Assembly: GCF_000186865.1 (NCBI RefSeq)
Contig: NW_008705576.1
Location: 585,256-649,255 of the forward strand
Direction of reading: 5' to 3'
From: Aureococcus anophagefferens
Taxonomy: Eukaryota; Sar; Pelagophyceae; Pelagomonadales; Pelagomonadaceae
DNA: 64,000 nucleotides
In this document: positions 31,438 through 41,772 of the stretch, one piece after another
Layout: each line of letters starts with the position of its first letter
Position numbering within the stretch: position 1 is the first letter of the stretch
Notes under the pieces: generated by a model
Database searches by the model: none
What the model saw: the letters and a program-made list of their open reading frames with translations, nothing else
Told to the model about the DNA's origin: nothing
Translations under genes and position numbers: made by a program

Positions 31438-33863
31438 TCAGGCCGCCGCGGGGTTCGTGGCGAAGAAGTTCCAGGGCACGAGGGAGAAGGCGACGCCGAA
31501 GTTGGACACGAGGGGCAGGTCCTCCTGGCGCGTGACGTGCTCCTTGCCCGCGGAGACCCAGGCCACGAGGTCCTCGTCGAGGATCGCCTCGCCGTCGAGG
31601 TAGTTCGCCAGGTTCTGGCTCCCGAAATCGTCGTCGAAGCCGTCGTACTGCACGTAGGGGTTCGTCGGCCGCCGCTCGCCGTCCTTGAACTTCGTGACCG
31701 CGAGGTGCCACTTGGCGTAGGGCATGGCGACGACGAAGGGGTGGTCCGCGGGCAGCACCTCCGTCGACGCCCAGGAGCCCAGCGCGATCGCGTAGCCGCG
31801 CGCCAGACCCGATTCGGACGTCGACGCGCGGTCGACGACGCGCCAGTTCGTCGGTGCTTTAGGGTCCGACGTGAAGGTGCGCTCCGTCTCGACGTCGCGC
31901 GTCGCCAAAGCCTTGTTGAAGCCCGTGGCGTCCGTGCCCACCGTCGTCACGCGGAGCGCGTTCGCCGTCGCGCCTCCCACGTCGACGTCGACCTTGAAGC
32001 ACGCGACGTGGCTGTGGACGAGGCCGCCCAGATCGCCGTGGAGCGCCGTGGAATAAGCCGCTTCGGCGTCGCGGTTATTCGCGCCGAGGTGCCGCGTCTC
32101 GAGATAGCCCGCGAAGCGCACGCCGACCTCGATCTCGCCGTCCTCGCGGAGCTTGACGTCCGTAATATAGTCTGGGCAGGAAAAGAGTGCAAAATTTCCA
32201 ACTTCAGAGGCTCCTATCTCGGTCATGTTCCACTCGTTTCGGCTCATTCTTGGACGAGCGATGATCTCTCGGAGCGCTCTCGACGCGTGGATCCGTTCTC
32301 TGGAACAATCGCGCGCGGACGCCTCACGCTGAAGCGACGTTGGATCACCCTTTTCCTGCTCCGGTCCTCGCCGTAGTTCCCGACCGTGGCGATGGAGCGC
32401 ACGACGAGCGTCTTCCGCGCGAGGCCCCGCACGGTCGGCTTCTCCGAGTTCTCCATGTGGCGCCAGATCGTGTGGTCCTCGGTCCACTCGAAGACGCACG
32501 TCGGGTAGAAGGAGAACGCCTTCGTCGCGTCCGCGACGGCCGTGCCGCCCCTGCCCTCGAAGGCGTACCAGTTCGTCGCCTCGACGAACGTGGCGCTCTC
32601 GGGGCAGTCGACGCCCGGCTCGAGCGACGCGCTGAGCATGGACAGGGACCAGGCCGCGTCCGAGTAGAAGAACGCGTCCTTGCGGTCGCCCGAGTAGGCC
32701 GCGAGCGCGTCCTGGAGGCTCAGCTCGTAGAGCACGCGCTCGCCGGCGAAGCGCACGTCGGAGAGCGCGGGGCCCTGGGAGCTCCGCGAGAAGACGGCGA
32801 AGGACCAATTCCCCCAGGAGACGCCGTGATCCTGGGAGACGGCGCGGCGCGCCTGCCGCGGGCTCTCGCGCGACGGCGCCTCCCAGAGGAAGTCGCCCGT
32901 GGCGCGCGAGAAGCCGCAGGACGCGTCGCCCGCGGGGTACGCGGCCTTGAGCGCCGCGCTACTGTCGAACCACCGGCCGCAGAAGCCGAGCTCGACGATG
33001 GTCCAGTCCGCGGCGTCGGGCTCCGTGGAATCGACGCGGAGCTTGAGCGGCATCGGGTGGACCCAGGTCGCCTCGACGTTGCGCCGCGTCTTCTGCTTCG
33101 GCGGCGTCCAGGAATAGCCGTACAGATCGCGCCGCGTCCCCTTGGGCGACAGCGGGTCGTTCTGCATCATGGGCGCGGCCGCGCCCTCGCGCGGGTCGTG
33201 CGTGTCGAACGCGGGAAACACCGGCCCGAAGGTCGCCTCGAGGAGCTCGGCGCCGAGCGCCGCCAGTGCGGCCTCGAGCAGGGGGCCCGCGAGCCGCAGG
33301 TCCGCGCCGGGCTCCGTCGGCCGCTTCGTGAAGGGCACGCGCTCGAGCTCCTCCATCGTCCAGTCGGCCTCGGCCGATTGGAGCGGGCCGATCTTGTACT
33401 CGATCGCGGCGGACTCCCGGGGCACGGCGGCCGTGATGCGCGCGTAGCGCGGCGGCGCGACGTCCGTGCGGCCGTCGAGGTACGCCAGCGCCTCCTGCTT
33501 CGGCGGCGCGAAGAGCTCGACGGCGCTCGGGCCGGAGAGCCACGGGCTCTCGAAGTCGTCGCCGCCGCGGACCGCGAGGAAGCCCTTCGCCGTCGTCGCC
33601 CAGGTCGCGACGCGCCGCACCTCGGCGGCGGAGAGCTCGCCGAGCGCCGACGCCGCCCGCGACGGGCCGACGCGGACGCTCGCGCCGGCGGCGGCGGCGT
33701 CGCGCGCGCGCAGCCAGGCCCAGGCGCCGCGCTCCGTCGCCAGGGACGCCGCGGCGCCCGCGAACGCGGCCAGCGCGAAGGTGAGCCGCGACGTCGACCT
33801 GCGCGCGGCGGCCGCCGGCGCCGCGGCCTCGCCGCTCGCGAGCGAGCCCTCGGCGACTTTCAT
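31438..33863 (-). CDS. Copper amine oxidase (TPQ-dependent), membrane-anchored
   Basis: Exons 33863-32372 and 32171-31438 give 741 residues. A hydrophobic N-terminal segment (RLTFALAAFAGAAASLA) suggests a type II anchor. The catalytic domain has GFCGRWFDSS, YELSLQDALAAYSG, and the catalytic-base region FYSDAAWSLSMLSASLEPGVDC. Splicing creates GNYDYITD at residues 495-502, the consensus whose first Tyr (about 497) is oxidised to topaquinone. Copper ligands are His-x-His in GLVHSHVACF (550, 552) and His in KEHVTRQEDLPL (about 709); the end PWNFFATNP is typical. It would oxidise primary amines to aldehydes, H2O2 and ammonia, in secretory or extracellular space. The intron falls inside the TPQ motif. 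Confidence 0.88.
32172..32371 (-). mobile_element. Introner family A in copper amine oxidase, GC-AG intron
   Basis: Sense to the gene. The donor GCGAGGAC stands nine bases before the element's GGAGCAGG, the usual family A spacing, and the acceptor is CCTGCCCAG. The downstream duplicate is missing; the next exon begins ACTATATT. Splicing restores NYDY. Confidence 0.85.
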
Positions 33864-33946
33864 ACGGCGTGGCTGTCTGGAGAGCGCGCGGCTGCCCAGA
33901 CTTCAAATTCAATTCAAATTGATTGCACCCATGATGCCAGCCGAGC

Positions 33947-36900
33947 ATGGGCAGCCATCACGAGCACCCATCCGAGCCGGACAAGAGCGTCGACGTCTTC
34001 GAGGACGACCTGGACGAGCAGCTCGAGGCGCTGACGCTGGGCCTGCGGCGCTACGGCGGCGTTTCGCCGGCGGCGGCGGCCGTCGTGGACCTGAGCGCGC
34101 TGCCCGACGACGTCGCGGCTATCGGGTCGGCGCTGCGCGACGCCCACGGCGAGACGGCGGCGGCCGTGGAGCTCGTCGAGGCCTTCCACATCTCCGGCGG
34201 CTACGGGTCCCTGGAGCAGTGCCTCCACGAGAGCGACGACGACGACGACGGCGGCGCGTTCGCGGCCTTCGAGGCGCTCGCGGCCGCGGCCGCGCCGTCG
34301 ACCCGCGACCCCGGCGGCCGGCGGCCGCGTTTCGCCCTCGACGACGCCGACGGCGCGCCCGCGGCGACGACGACCGTCGAGCCCAAGGGCGAGGCCGACG
34401 CCGCGACGCTAAGAGCCGCGCTCGAGCGCCACTTTCTGTTCTCGCGGCGGTCCGCGGAGGTGAGCGAGGCGGCGCTCCGGGGCATGATCGACCTCATGTG
34501 CAGCGTGGACGTGGACCAGGGCCAGACCGTCGCCGAAGTCTGCCCCGGCGCCGCGCGCTGCTTCTTCGTCGTGGGCCACGGCTTGCTGGACGCGCGCGCC
34601 GCGGGCGCCTACATCGGCGAGGGCGGCACCTTCGGCGAGGGCGCGCTCTTCGGCTGCGCGTCGGACGCGGGGCGGTTTGTAGCCGTGACGGACGCGACGC
34701 TCTGGGCCGTCGAGGCGTCGACGCTGCGCCGGAGCCTCGCCGCGAGCTCGTCGCTGCGTCTCGCGTCGTTCGTCGAGAGCCTGAACCGCGTCTCGCTCCT
34801 CGCGCCGCTGACGGCGCGGGAGCTCGCCTTCGTCGCGCGCAACCTGAAGCCGCGGTCCTTCCGCGACGGCGAGCGCATCATCCAGCAGGGCGACTCCGAC
34901 GACCGCACGTTCTTCATCCTCGTCGACGGCCACGTCGTCTGCGAGCACGAGAACTCCGAGGGCGCGATGAAGCACATCGCGGCGCTCGGGCCCGGCGACT
35001 ACTTCGGGGAGCTGGCCCTCCTCGAGAAGGCGCCGCGCGCGGCCCACGTCACGGCGACCGGCGACGCGACGTGCGTCGCGCTCGCGGCCGAGGACTTCGA
35101 GCGCGTGCTCGGGTCGCTCTCCGCGAAGCTCGGGGCAGGACAAGGGCGATTCAAGATCGCTTCAACACGAGCGTTCCGCGCGCGATCGTTCCGGGAAAAG
35201 CATCCACGCGTCGAGGGCGCTCCGAGAGATGATCGCTCGTCCAAAAATTAGCCGAAACGAGTGGAAAACGACCGAGAGAGGAGCCTCCAAAGTTGGGCAT
35301 TTCGCACGCTTTTCCTGCCCAGGCGAAGCTCACCGCGCGGACCATGGTGCGCGCGCTGCGGACCGTGCCCGCGCTCAAGGACCTGAGCGACGACGGCCTC
35401 GCGGCCGTCTCGGAGGTCTTCAAGACGCGCGTGAAGCGCAGGGGCCTGTGTGGAAATCGCCCACTGGTTTGGGGGGTCCCCACCAAACTTCAGCTCTCTA
35501 TCTCGGTCAAATCGAAGTCGATTCGGCTGATTTTTGGACGAATCGATTGCTCTCGTCGAGTTCTCGAAGCACAACAGAAAGCCTCGCGTCGAAACGGTCG
35601 CATACGCTCACATTGAAGTCGGGTTGAAGATTTGATTTCCACACAGGCAAGGGCACCGTGCTCTTCCGCGAGGGCGAGCGCGCGGACCGCGTCTGCGTCG
35701 TCCGCAGCGGCGCCGTCAAGCTCAAGGCGCGGAGCGGCGCGCGCGAGGTTCTAGGGCCGGGCCACGTCTTCGGCGCCCAGGCGTTGGACGCGACGCCGTC
35801 GTCCTACGAGGCGACGGCGTCCGTGAAGTCCGAGTCCGCGGAGATCTACCACTGCACGCGCGAGAACGCCTTCGCCGTCGTGCCGTCCCTCGACCTGGAC
35901 CACACGTCGGTCCAGCGCGACATCCGCGTCTACGGGCCCGAGGACGTGGCGGTGCTGCCGGGCGACGCGTCGAATGCCTCGCGGTGCGCGCCCGGCGCGC
36001 GCGTCGCCGTCAAAGGCCTCGCGGGCGAGCTCTTCCTCGTGCCGCCCGGGAACTTCGCCGCCGACGGCGTCCCGGGCGACGCCAAGGCCGCCGTCGCCCT
36101 CGCCGCGCTCCGGGGCGACCACCCCTTCGTGGCGTCGCTCGTCGGCGAGCTCTCCCTCTCGCGCGCGGCGCTCGTCGCCGCGCCGGCGCTCTCGGGCCTC
36201 GACCTCTTCGCCGTCGCCCGCGAGCACCTGCCCCGGGGCCGCTGCGGCGGCGCCGACGCGACCGCGGCGACCTACTACCTCGCGGGCGTCCGTGCCGAAT
36301 GCAACCACTGGTTTGGGTGGTCCCGACCAAACTTCGGAATTCTCTCGCTCGGCCGAATCGAAGTCGATTCGGGTGATTTTTGGACGAATCGATGGCTCGC
36401 GTCGAGTTCTCGAAGCACGGACAAAGAGTTTGGTCGAACCGGTCGAATTCAGCGCACATTGAAGTCGAGTTGAAGATTTGCATGCGGCGCAGGCGGGCGT
36501 CGCCGCGGCGCTCGAGCACCTGAAGCGCGCGTCGCCGCGGGTCGCGTTCCGCGACCTCGCGCCGGAGCGCGTCGCCGTCGCGTTGGACGGCCGGCCCGTG
36601 CTCGCGGACTTTGGCGACGCCAAGCCCATCGAGTCCCTGTCCCACACGCTCTGCGGCACGCCCGAGTTCGTCGCGCCGGAGATGGCGCGCGGCCGCGCCG
36701 AATGCAAATCTTCAATCCGACTTCAATGTGCGCGTATGCGACGGTTTCGACGCAATTCCTTTGGCTTGGCTTCGAGAACTCGATGAGGGCAATCGATTCG
36801 TCCAAAAGTCAGCCGAATCGACTTCGATGTGGCCGAGCTAGAGAATTCCGAAGTTTGGTCAGGACGTCCCAAACCAGCGGTTGCATTCGGCACAGGCGCG

Positions 36901-37345
36901 CGGCGTCGGCCACGACGCGGCCGTCGACTCCTGGGGCCTGGGCGTCCTGGCCCACGACCTCCTCGCGGGGGCGACGCCCTTCGCCGCGCCGGCGCCCCTC
37001 GTCGTCTACGCGCGCGTGCTCCGCGCGCGCGCGGCGCCGCGGCTCGCGGCGCTCCGGCCGCACCGGACGTGGCGCAACTGCTGCCGCCGGCTCCTCGAGC
37101 CGGACGCGGCGCTGCGCCTCGGGGCGCTGAGCAACGGCGCGCGCGACATCCGCCACCACTTCGCCTTCGGGGACGTGCTCTGGCCGCGGCTCCTCGCGCT
37201 CGAGGAGCCCGCGCCGTTCCTGCCGCCGTCCCTCGACGCGGCGCCGCGGAGGAGCGTCCCGCCGCCGCCGCCGGGGCCGCCGCCGCCGGGGCCGCCGCCG
37301 CCGGGGAGGCCGCCCAAGTCGCCCCACGTCTCTTGGGGCTTCTAG
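33947..37345 (+). CDS. Three-CNB-domain PKG-like protein with degenerate kinase domain, 5 exons
   Basis: Exons 33947-35122, 35323-35437, 35647-36281, 36493-36684 and 36896-37345 give 855 residues. Three cyclic-nucleotide-binding domains lie at about 160-275, 285-395 and 400-510. The second is canonical (RTFFILVDGHVVCEHE, FGELALLEKAPRAA); the first and third lack the Arg-Ala pair. A protein-kinase fold follows (~515-800): ATYYLAGVAAALEHL, VAFRDLAPERVAVALDG, VLADFGDAKP, CGTPEFVAPEM and HDAAVDSWGLGVL. DFG and APE are intact, but the catalytic loop reads FRDLAPER instead of YRDLKPEN, losing the conserved Lys and metal-binding Asn, and no Gly-rich loop is seen. It is probably a cGMP/cAMP-regulated pseudokinase. 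The C-terminus is polyproline. All four introns are introners. Confidence 0.85.
35123..35322 (+). mobile_element. Introner family A, sense, GC-AG intron
   Basis: Perfect target copies GCGAAGCTC. The element runs from GGGGCAGGACAAGGGCG to TTTCCTGCCCAG. Phase 0, joining SLS to AKLTARTM. Confidence 0.92.
35438..35646 (+). mobile_element. Introner family B, sense, GC-AG intron
   Basis: Target copies GCAGGGGC and GCAAGGGC; element CTGTGTGGAAATC to GATTTCCACACAG. Phase 1, restoring TRVKRKGTVLFREGE in the third CNB domain. Confidence 0.92.
36282..36492 (+). mobile_element. Introner family B (subtype with GCCGAATGCAA ends), GC-AG intron
   Basis: Perfect target copies GCGGGCGTC. The ends are CGTGCCGAATGCAA and its complement TTGCATGCGGCGCAG. 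Phase 0, restoring YYLAGVAAALEHL of the kinase fold. Confidence 0.92.
36685..36895 (-). mobile_element. Introner family B, antisense, GC-AG intron
   Basis: Perfect target copies GCGCGCGGC. The interior is the reverse complement of the 36282 copy; the acceptor is TTCGGCACAG. Phase 0, restoring APEMARGVGHDAAVD. Confidence 0.92.
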
Positions 37346-37496
37346 ATGCGTGCGGAGAGGTCGTGTCCGGGGACAGGTCCTGCCCGGGCGAGGCCTCCGG
37401 ACTGGCGAACCTTCCGCTCGGACGCCTCAGAGGTAAACGCGCGGCGTATGGGACACGGTGAGGTCGCATAGACTCGCTCTGGCCCCGGGAACAAGT

Positions 37497-38270
37497 ATGA
37501 AACGTGCTCGTGATTCCGAAGACCAGAATCCACGCACTGGGCCCGTCGTCGTCGACGTCGGCGGCGTACTGCACAAGACCACTCGTTCGACTTTGTCTGG
37601 CGGCTCCGCCTACTTCGAGGCGCGCCTGAACTTCGATGGTGAGGAAAACATCCTCTTTGTAGACCGTGACGGTGACCTATTCCACCACGTGCTCTCTCAC
37701 CTTCGCGGAGGACTGCAGCGCGTCGTGGCGGAAGGGCTCTCTCGCGAAGCGCTCGTGCGTCTCGTCAAAGAGGCCGAATACTACGTCGTTCCGTCGTTGA
37801 TTGAGAAATTGGTCGTTCCTCCCGTGGGCGCGGCGGTGCGATACTATTCCACTCGACGCTACAAAGTCGACCGGCCCATTGCAGTTGCTCACCTCGGAAC
37901 GGTCGTCGCGTACGATCATCCGTCGCGGACATGGACATTGAGATTGACAGCAAGCAAGGATGTGGGCATTGTGTATTCTTTCGAAGATATTGACGAAGAC
38001 ATTGACTGGGACCGTCTGACGTTGGACGATTTCAAGGTATCAGAAGAGGTCAAAGTGCAGTGGATCGGAGATGATGAGGTAATGTTTGCGGATTCTCTGC
38101 TGATGCCTCGGGAGCCCGTGCGTTCCGTGCCAGACTGGTCCTATCAGCTGAGTGACGGAACCTGGGTCCATCGCAAGCCCCTTGTCTCGACAGCTGAGCG
38201 CATGACATCGGCACTGGAGCGCATTAGCCACCAGATAGTAGAGGGTTCTGTGAGCATCGCAAAGGCCTGA
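37497..38270 (+). CDS. BTB/KCTD (K+ channel tetramerisation-type) domain protein
   Basis: The 257-residue protein starts at the ATG at 37497. Residues ~15-100 form a T1/BTB domain (VVVDVGGVLHKTTRSTLSGG, FEARLNFDGEENILFVDRDG, LFHHVLSHLRGG). No channel follows, as in KCTD proteins, which oligomerise and often recruit Cullin-3 ligases. The rest (EAEYYVVPSLIEKLV to SVSIAKA) is unassigned. Codon use is much less GC-biased than in adjacent genes, like the TUTase gene at 6108, suggesting a different origin or expression class. Confidence 0.8.
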   Translation: MKRARDSEDQNPRTGPVVVDVGGVLHKTTRSTLSGGSAYFEARLNFDGEENILFVDRDGDLFHHVLSHLRGGLQRVVAEGLSREALVRLVKEAEYYVVPSLIEKLVVPPVGAAVRYYSTRRYKVDRPIAVAHLGTVVAYDHPSRTWTLRLTASKDVGIVYSFEDIDEDIDWDRLTLDDFKVSEEVKVQWIGDDEVMFADSLLMPREPVRSVPDWSYQLSDGTWVHRKPLVSTAERMTSALERISHQIVEGSVSIAKA

Positions 38271-38393
38271 TGATTTCAAGTCCTACAAGAGCCTGCCGGC
38301 CTGCCGCCACGACCGAGACGCGCGCCCCGAGCATTAACCGCCTAGCCAGGACCGGGGCTGCGCCGCCCCCCCCCCCGCTTTCGCCGCGCCGCC

Positions 38394-39663
38394 TCACTTG
38401 GAGCGCTTGAAGATCTTCTTGAGGAAGATCTCGAAGACGGCCCAGGGGACCTGCTTGCACGTGCCCTCGAGCTTCATGATGTCGTCGTAGGACTTCTGCT
38501 CGTAGTCCTTGTAGAGCTGCTCGAGGTCGATGTCCTTGTAGAGCTGCTTGATCTTCTTCTCCTCTTTCGAGCCGACCTTGCACTTGCCGTAGTGGCCGTC
38601 GAGGAGCTTCTTGCCCGCGGCGTCGACCATGCCGTGGTACGCGTTGACGAAGAGCCAGCCGCACTTCTTGTCCTGGATGTCCGTGCCGATCTTGCCGATC
38701 TGCTCCGGCGTCCCGAAGGCGTCGAGGTAGTCGTCCTGGGCCTGGAAGTAGACGCCCATGATGACCAGGATCTCGCGCGCGGCGTCGTATTCGGCCCGGT
38801 CGTCGATGCCCGCCATGGTCATGCCCATGGCCACGGGGAGGTAGAAGGAGTAGAAGGCCGTCTTGTACTTGACGATCATGGTCCAGCGGTCCAGCGTGAA
38901 CTTGTCGAGGTCGCAGCGGTCGCACTGGAGGTCCAAGAGCTGGCCCGAGCTCCGTCTGGAGCGTCGTCTCCATGAGCAGGTCCAACAGCTTCGCGTACTC
39001 CGGCGCGTCGCCGAAGTGGCGCTTGAGCACCTTGAACATGACCATCTCGATGAGGAAGGCGTCGTTGAGCGCCATGGGGCCCACGCCGTCGACCTTGTAC
39101 CAGCACGGCTGGCCGCGCCGCGTCAGCGACGAGTCCATCATGTCGTCCGCCACCAATAGCCAGGCCTGGAGCATCTCGATGATCCAGCCGAGCACGGCGA
39201 AGCGGCACAGGTCGTCGTTCGTCACGGGCTTGCCCTGGGCCTCGAAGAGCACGACGCCCGTCTCGACGACCATCAAGCCCCGATTCATCTTGCCGCCGAT
39301 GCAGTTGTAGGTGAGCATGCGCCGGATCCAGGCGACCTCGTCGGGCCGCACCTCGTACATGGCGGCGACCTCGTCGCAGGCCTCGTCGACGAGCATGGGC
39401 ATGATCTGGGAGAACGACGCCTTCTTCGCCTCCGCGGTCGACACGTCGTACGCGGGGTACGGCCGCCGCGGCACCCTGGCCTTGTCGACGGCGACGAGCG
39501 CGTCCGTCGGCGCGCCCGATGCCTTCTTCGGGCCGGGCTTCAGCACGACGAGGAGCAGCGTCACGGCCGCGAGGGCGGCGACCTTGAGCTGCGCGTCGCC
39601 GTCGAGATCCTTGAGCACGGCGAACCAGGCCGCGGCGACGGGCGCGAGGATGATCGGGCTCAT
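38394..39663 (-). CDS. Farnesyl diphosphate synthase-like prenyltransferase (one apparent frameshift)
   Basis: The enzyme condenses IPP with DMAPP/GPP to FPP for sterols and prenylation. The start at 39663 gives a hydrophobic N-terminal extension (MSPIILAPVAAAWFAVL... VAALAAVTLLLVVLKP) that could anchor it in a membrane. Conserved regions follow: YNCIGGKMNRGL, the first Asp-rich motif LLVADDMMDSSLTRRGQPCWY, LLMETTLQTELG, KFTLDRWTMIVKYKTAFYSF and the second Asp-rich motif YFQAQDDYLDAFG, then DKKCGWL. At 38943-38946 one extra C (minus strand GGGCCAGC) breaks the frame; without it TELGQLLDL is restored and the length is 422. It is otherwise intact, so an assembly indel is most likely. Confidence 0.88.
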
Positions 39664-39903
39664 GGTCGGCGACGGAGGCGGCGCGGACGTCGCGCGCTGC
39701 TCTGCGTCCGGCTGGTCCGGCTCTGCGGCTGGCTCGCTTGGCTGCCGGCACAAGCGAGTGGCGCGAGCTTTTGACGCGTCGTCGACGTCGATGCATCGAT
39801 GCGGCAGCACCTTTGTCCCAGCCCTTCAACACCGTCTTCGACTTCCGTCATCTTCAGAGGCTGGGAGCCGCCGGCGCGGCGAGACGACGCGAGCGGCGCC
39901 GCC

Positions 39904-40884
39904 ATGACGTCGAACCACGAGGCGCGTGGCTGCGCCGCGGCCGATGACCGCGCGGGGGGCTGCCCGAGGCGGCTGCCCCAAAAACGCAGGTGCTCAAGGT
40001 GCTCGTGCTCGGCGACCCGGCGACGGGCAAGACGTCCATCATCAAGCGCTACGTGCACAACTTCTTCAGCAACCACCACCGGACGACCGTGGGCGTCGAC
40101 TTCGCCCTCAAGCAGCTCACCGTCGGGCGCCGCGCCGGCGCCGCGAGGGTGCCTCCGCGCGTCGCGACGGCGCGCGACCGCAGGGACACGACGGTGCGGC
40201 TGCAGCTCTGGGACATCGCGGGCCAGGACCGCTTCGGCGCCATCGCGCGCGTGCGGCACCGCGGCGTCGCGCGCGCAGCCGCCGCTCGCGGAACGCTGCG
40301 GTCGCAGGTCTACTACAAGGACGCGTTCGGCGCGTTCCTCGTCTACGACATCAGCCGACCGGAGACGTTCAAGACCATCGTCGCGCGCGGCGCGACAGTC
40401 GACGAGCGCGCGCGACCGCTTTTCTCCGCCTCGAGCGAACGGATCGTCCGAAAACGGCTCGAGCAAACGGATCGTCGCGACGACCTCGATTCGCAGGTCA
40501 AGTGGAAGGACGAGATCGACTCCAAGGTCCACCTCCCCAACGGCATGGCGCTGCCCGTCGTGCTGCTCGCGAACAAGTGCGACCTCGAGGACGTCGCCAT
40601 CGACCGCCAGGAGCTCGACGATTTTTGCCGGAGCCACGGCTTCATAGGATGGTTCGAGACGTCGGCCAAGGCCGACGTCAACATCGACACGGCGGCGCGG
40701 CGCCCGCGTCCCGCCGGGCCTTCGCCGGGAAACGCGACGCGTCGCGCAGGCGCGGAGCCTCGTGGGCAACATCCTCAGCCACGACGACGTCTTTTCGGCG
40801 AAACGCGCGGAGCGGACGAAGCTCGGCAAGACGACGAAGCTGGGCGAGCCGGGGGCCAAGAACCCCAACGCGGGCTGCTGCTAG
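39904..40884 (+). CDS. Rab32/38-like small GTPase, 6 exons
   Basis: Exons 39904-39921 (tentative), 39990-40126, 40184-40250, 40308-40379, 40497-40694 and 40750-40884 give about 208 residues. G motifs are [45 protein letters not shown] and [17 protein letters not shown] after the switch, IAGQ in place of TAGQ, and [14 protein letters not shown] point to the Rab32/Rab38 group, which controls traffic to lysosome-related organelles and mitochondrial contacts. It ends NPNAGCC for double prenylation. Introns are short (55-117 nt), end in YCGCAG and have no introner interior; two or three use GC donors. The first exon's donor is chosen only by phase. Confidence 0.85.
40127..40183 (+). other. GC-AG intron in Rab32-like gene
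   Basis: Donor GCGCCGCG, acceptor GACCGCAG, phase 2. Splicing gives [18 protein letters not shown], as expected for Rab32. Confidence 0.7.
40251..40307 (+). other. GT-AG intron in Rab32-like gene
   Basis: Donor GTGCGGCA, acceptor GGTCGCAG, phase 0. Splicing gives [17 protein letters not shown]. Confidence 0.85.
40380..40496 (+). other. GT-AG intron in Rab32-like gene
   Basis: Donor GTCGCGCG, acceptor GATTCGCAG, phase 0. Splicing gives [16 protein letters not shown]. Confidence 0.85.
40695..40749 (+). other. GC-AG intron in Rab32-like gene
   Basis: Donor GCGCGGCG; the exon after GTCGCGCAG starts GCGCGGAG, so 7 of 8 bases match like an introner duplication, although the 55-nt interior matches no family here. 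Splicing gives [14 protein letters not shown]. Confidence 0.78.
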
Positions 40885-41006
40885 GCGCGCGTCTGTTGGC
40901 GCCACGACGCACGGGGCCGCCCGCGCGGCGGCGCCCGGCCGACCTCCGGCCTCGTATCTTGTGACCCCCCGATCTCCCTGTGCGCGTCGCGCGCCGCGCT
41001 TACTCT

Positions 41007-41561
41007 CTAGGACCCGCCCCACTCGGTCTCCTCCGCCGACGCGTCGGAGCGGCGGCGCCGCGGCCGCGCCGTCGAGAAGAAGGCGCGGAGCTTCTCGCCG
41101 GTGACGAGGTTCCGCGCGTCCGGTCGGCAGTCGACGACGCGCGGCGCGGCGGCCGGCGGCGGCGGCGACCGCGCGGCGGCGGACCGCGCCGGCGGCGGCG
41201 CCGGCGCGGCGCGGGGCTCGCAGGCGTCTCTCCAGCGCCGCGCGAGGTCCCGCGCGGCCGCCGCGACGGCTTCGTCGGGATGTTTGCGCCCGAGCCGCGC
41301 GACGAACTTCGCGACGCCGAGGCTCCGCGACGACGACGCCTGGATGTCGGCGAGGACCCGCCTGCTCACGCGCGGCACGGCGGCGCAGGCGACTAATAGG
41401 TCGCGCGCCTTGTCGTTGTCCTCGGCTTTGATTGCTTTTTGCAGCGCGCCGTAGAGCTGCAGGAGCTCCTTTTTGGGATTACGAAAGCTGTCGGCGGTGA
41501 TGACCTGCTGGCCAGCGCGCTGCCTCTGAATCTGGGTGGGGCTGGGCCCGCTGAAGGCCAT
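41007..41561 (-). CDS. TFIIS N-terminal (LW) domain protein
   Basis: The 184-residue protein has a helical domain at about residues 30-110 (KELLQLYGALQKAIKAEDND, LLVACAAVPRVSRRVLADIQ, VAKFVARLGRKHPDEAVAAAA, LARRWRDACEP), the pattern of the TFIIS N-terminal/LW domain found in transcription elongation and Mediator factors. The Zn ribbon and central domain of TFIIS are absent. A Pro/Ala-rich linker follows, then a C-terminal VTGEKLRAFFSTARPRRRRSD. Probably a nuclear adaptor that binds elongation factors. Confidence 0.75.
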   Translation of the reverse strand: MAFSGPSPTQIQRQRAGQQVITADSFRNPKKELLQLYGALQKAIKAEDNDKARDLLVACAAVPRVSRRVLADIQASSSRSLGVAKFVARLGRKHPDEAVAAAARDLARRWRDACEPRAAPAPPPARSAAARSPPPPAAAPRVVDCRPDARNLVTGEKLRAFFSTARPRRRRSDASAEETEWGGS

Positions 41562-41772
41562 TGAGCAGCGCTTTCAAACACACGACCTAGCGCTTTCAAA
41601 CACACAACTTAGCCATCGTGCCCTGTTTCAGCATCTCTTAAATATACCAACTTCCAGTTCTTTTCGGCCGCCGAGGCGGCTGTGTGGAGCTGGTGCTGCC
41701 CCGAAGAGTTGGAGCTGGTGGCCGCCCGAAGGAGGTTTCGCGCCGCCGCCGAAGCGAAACGCGCTGAAAAGT

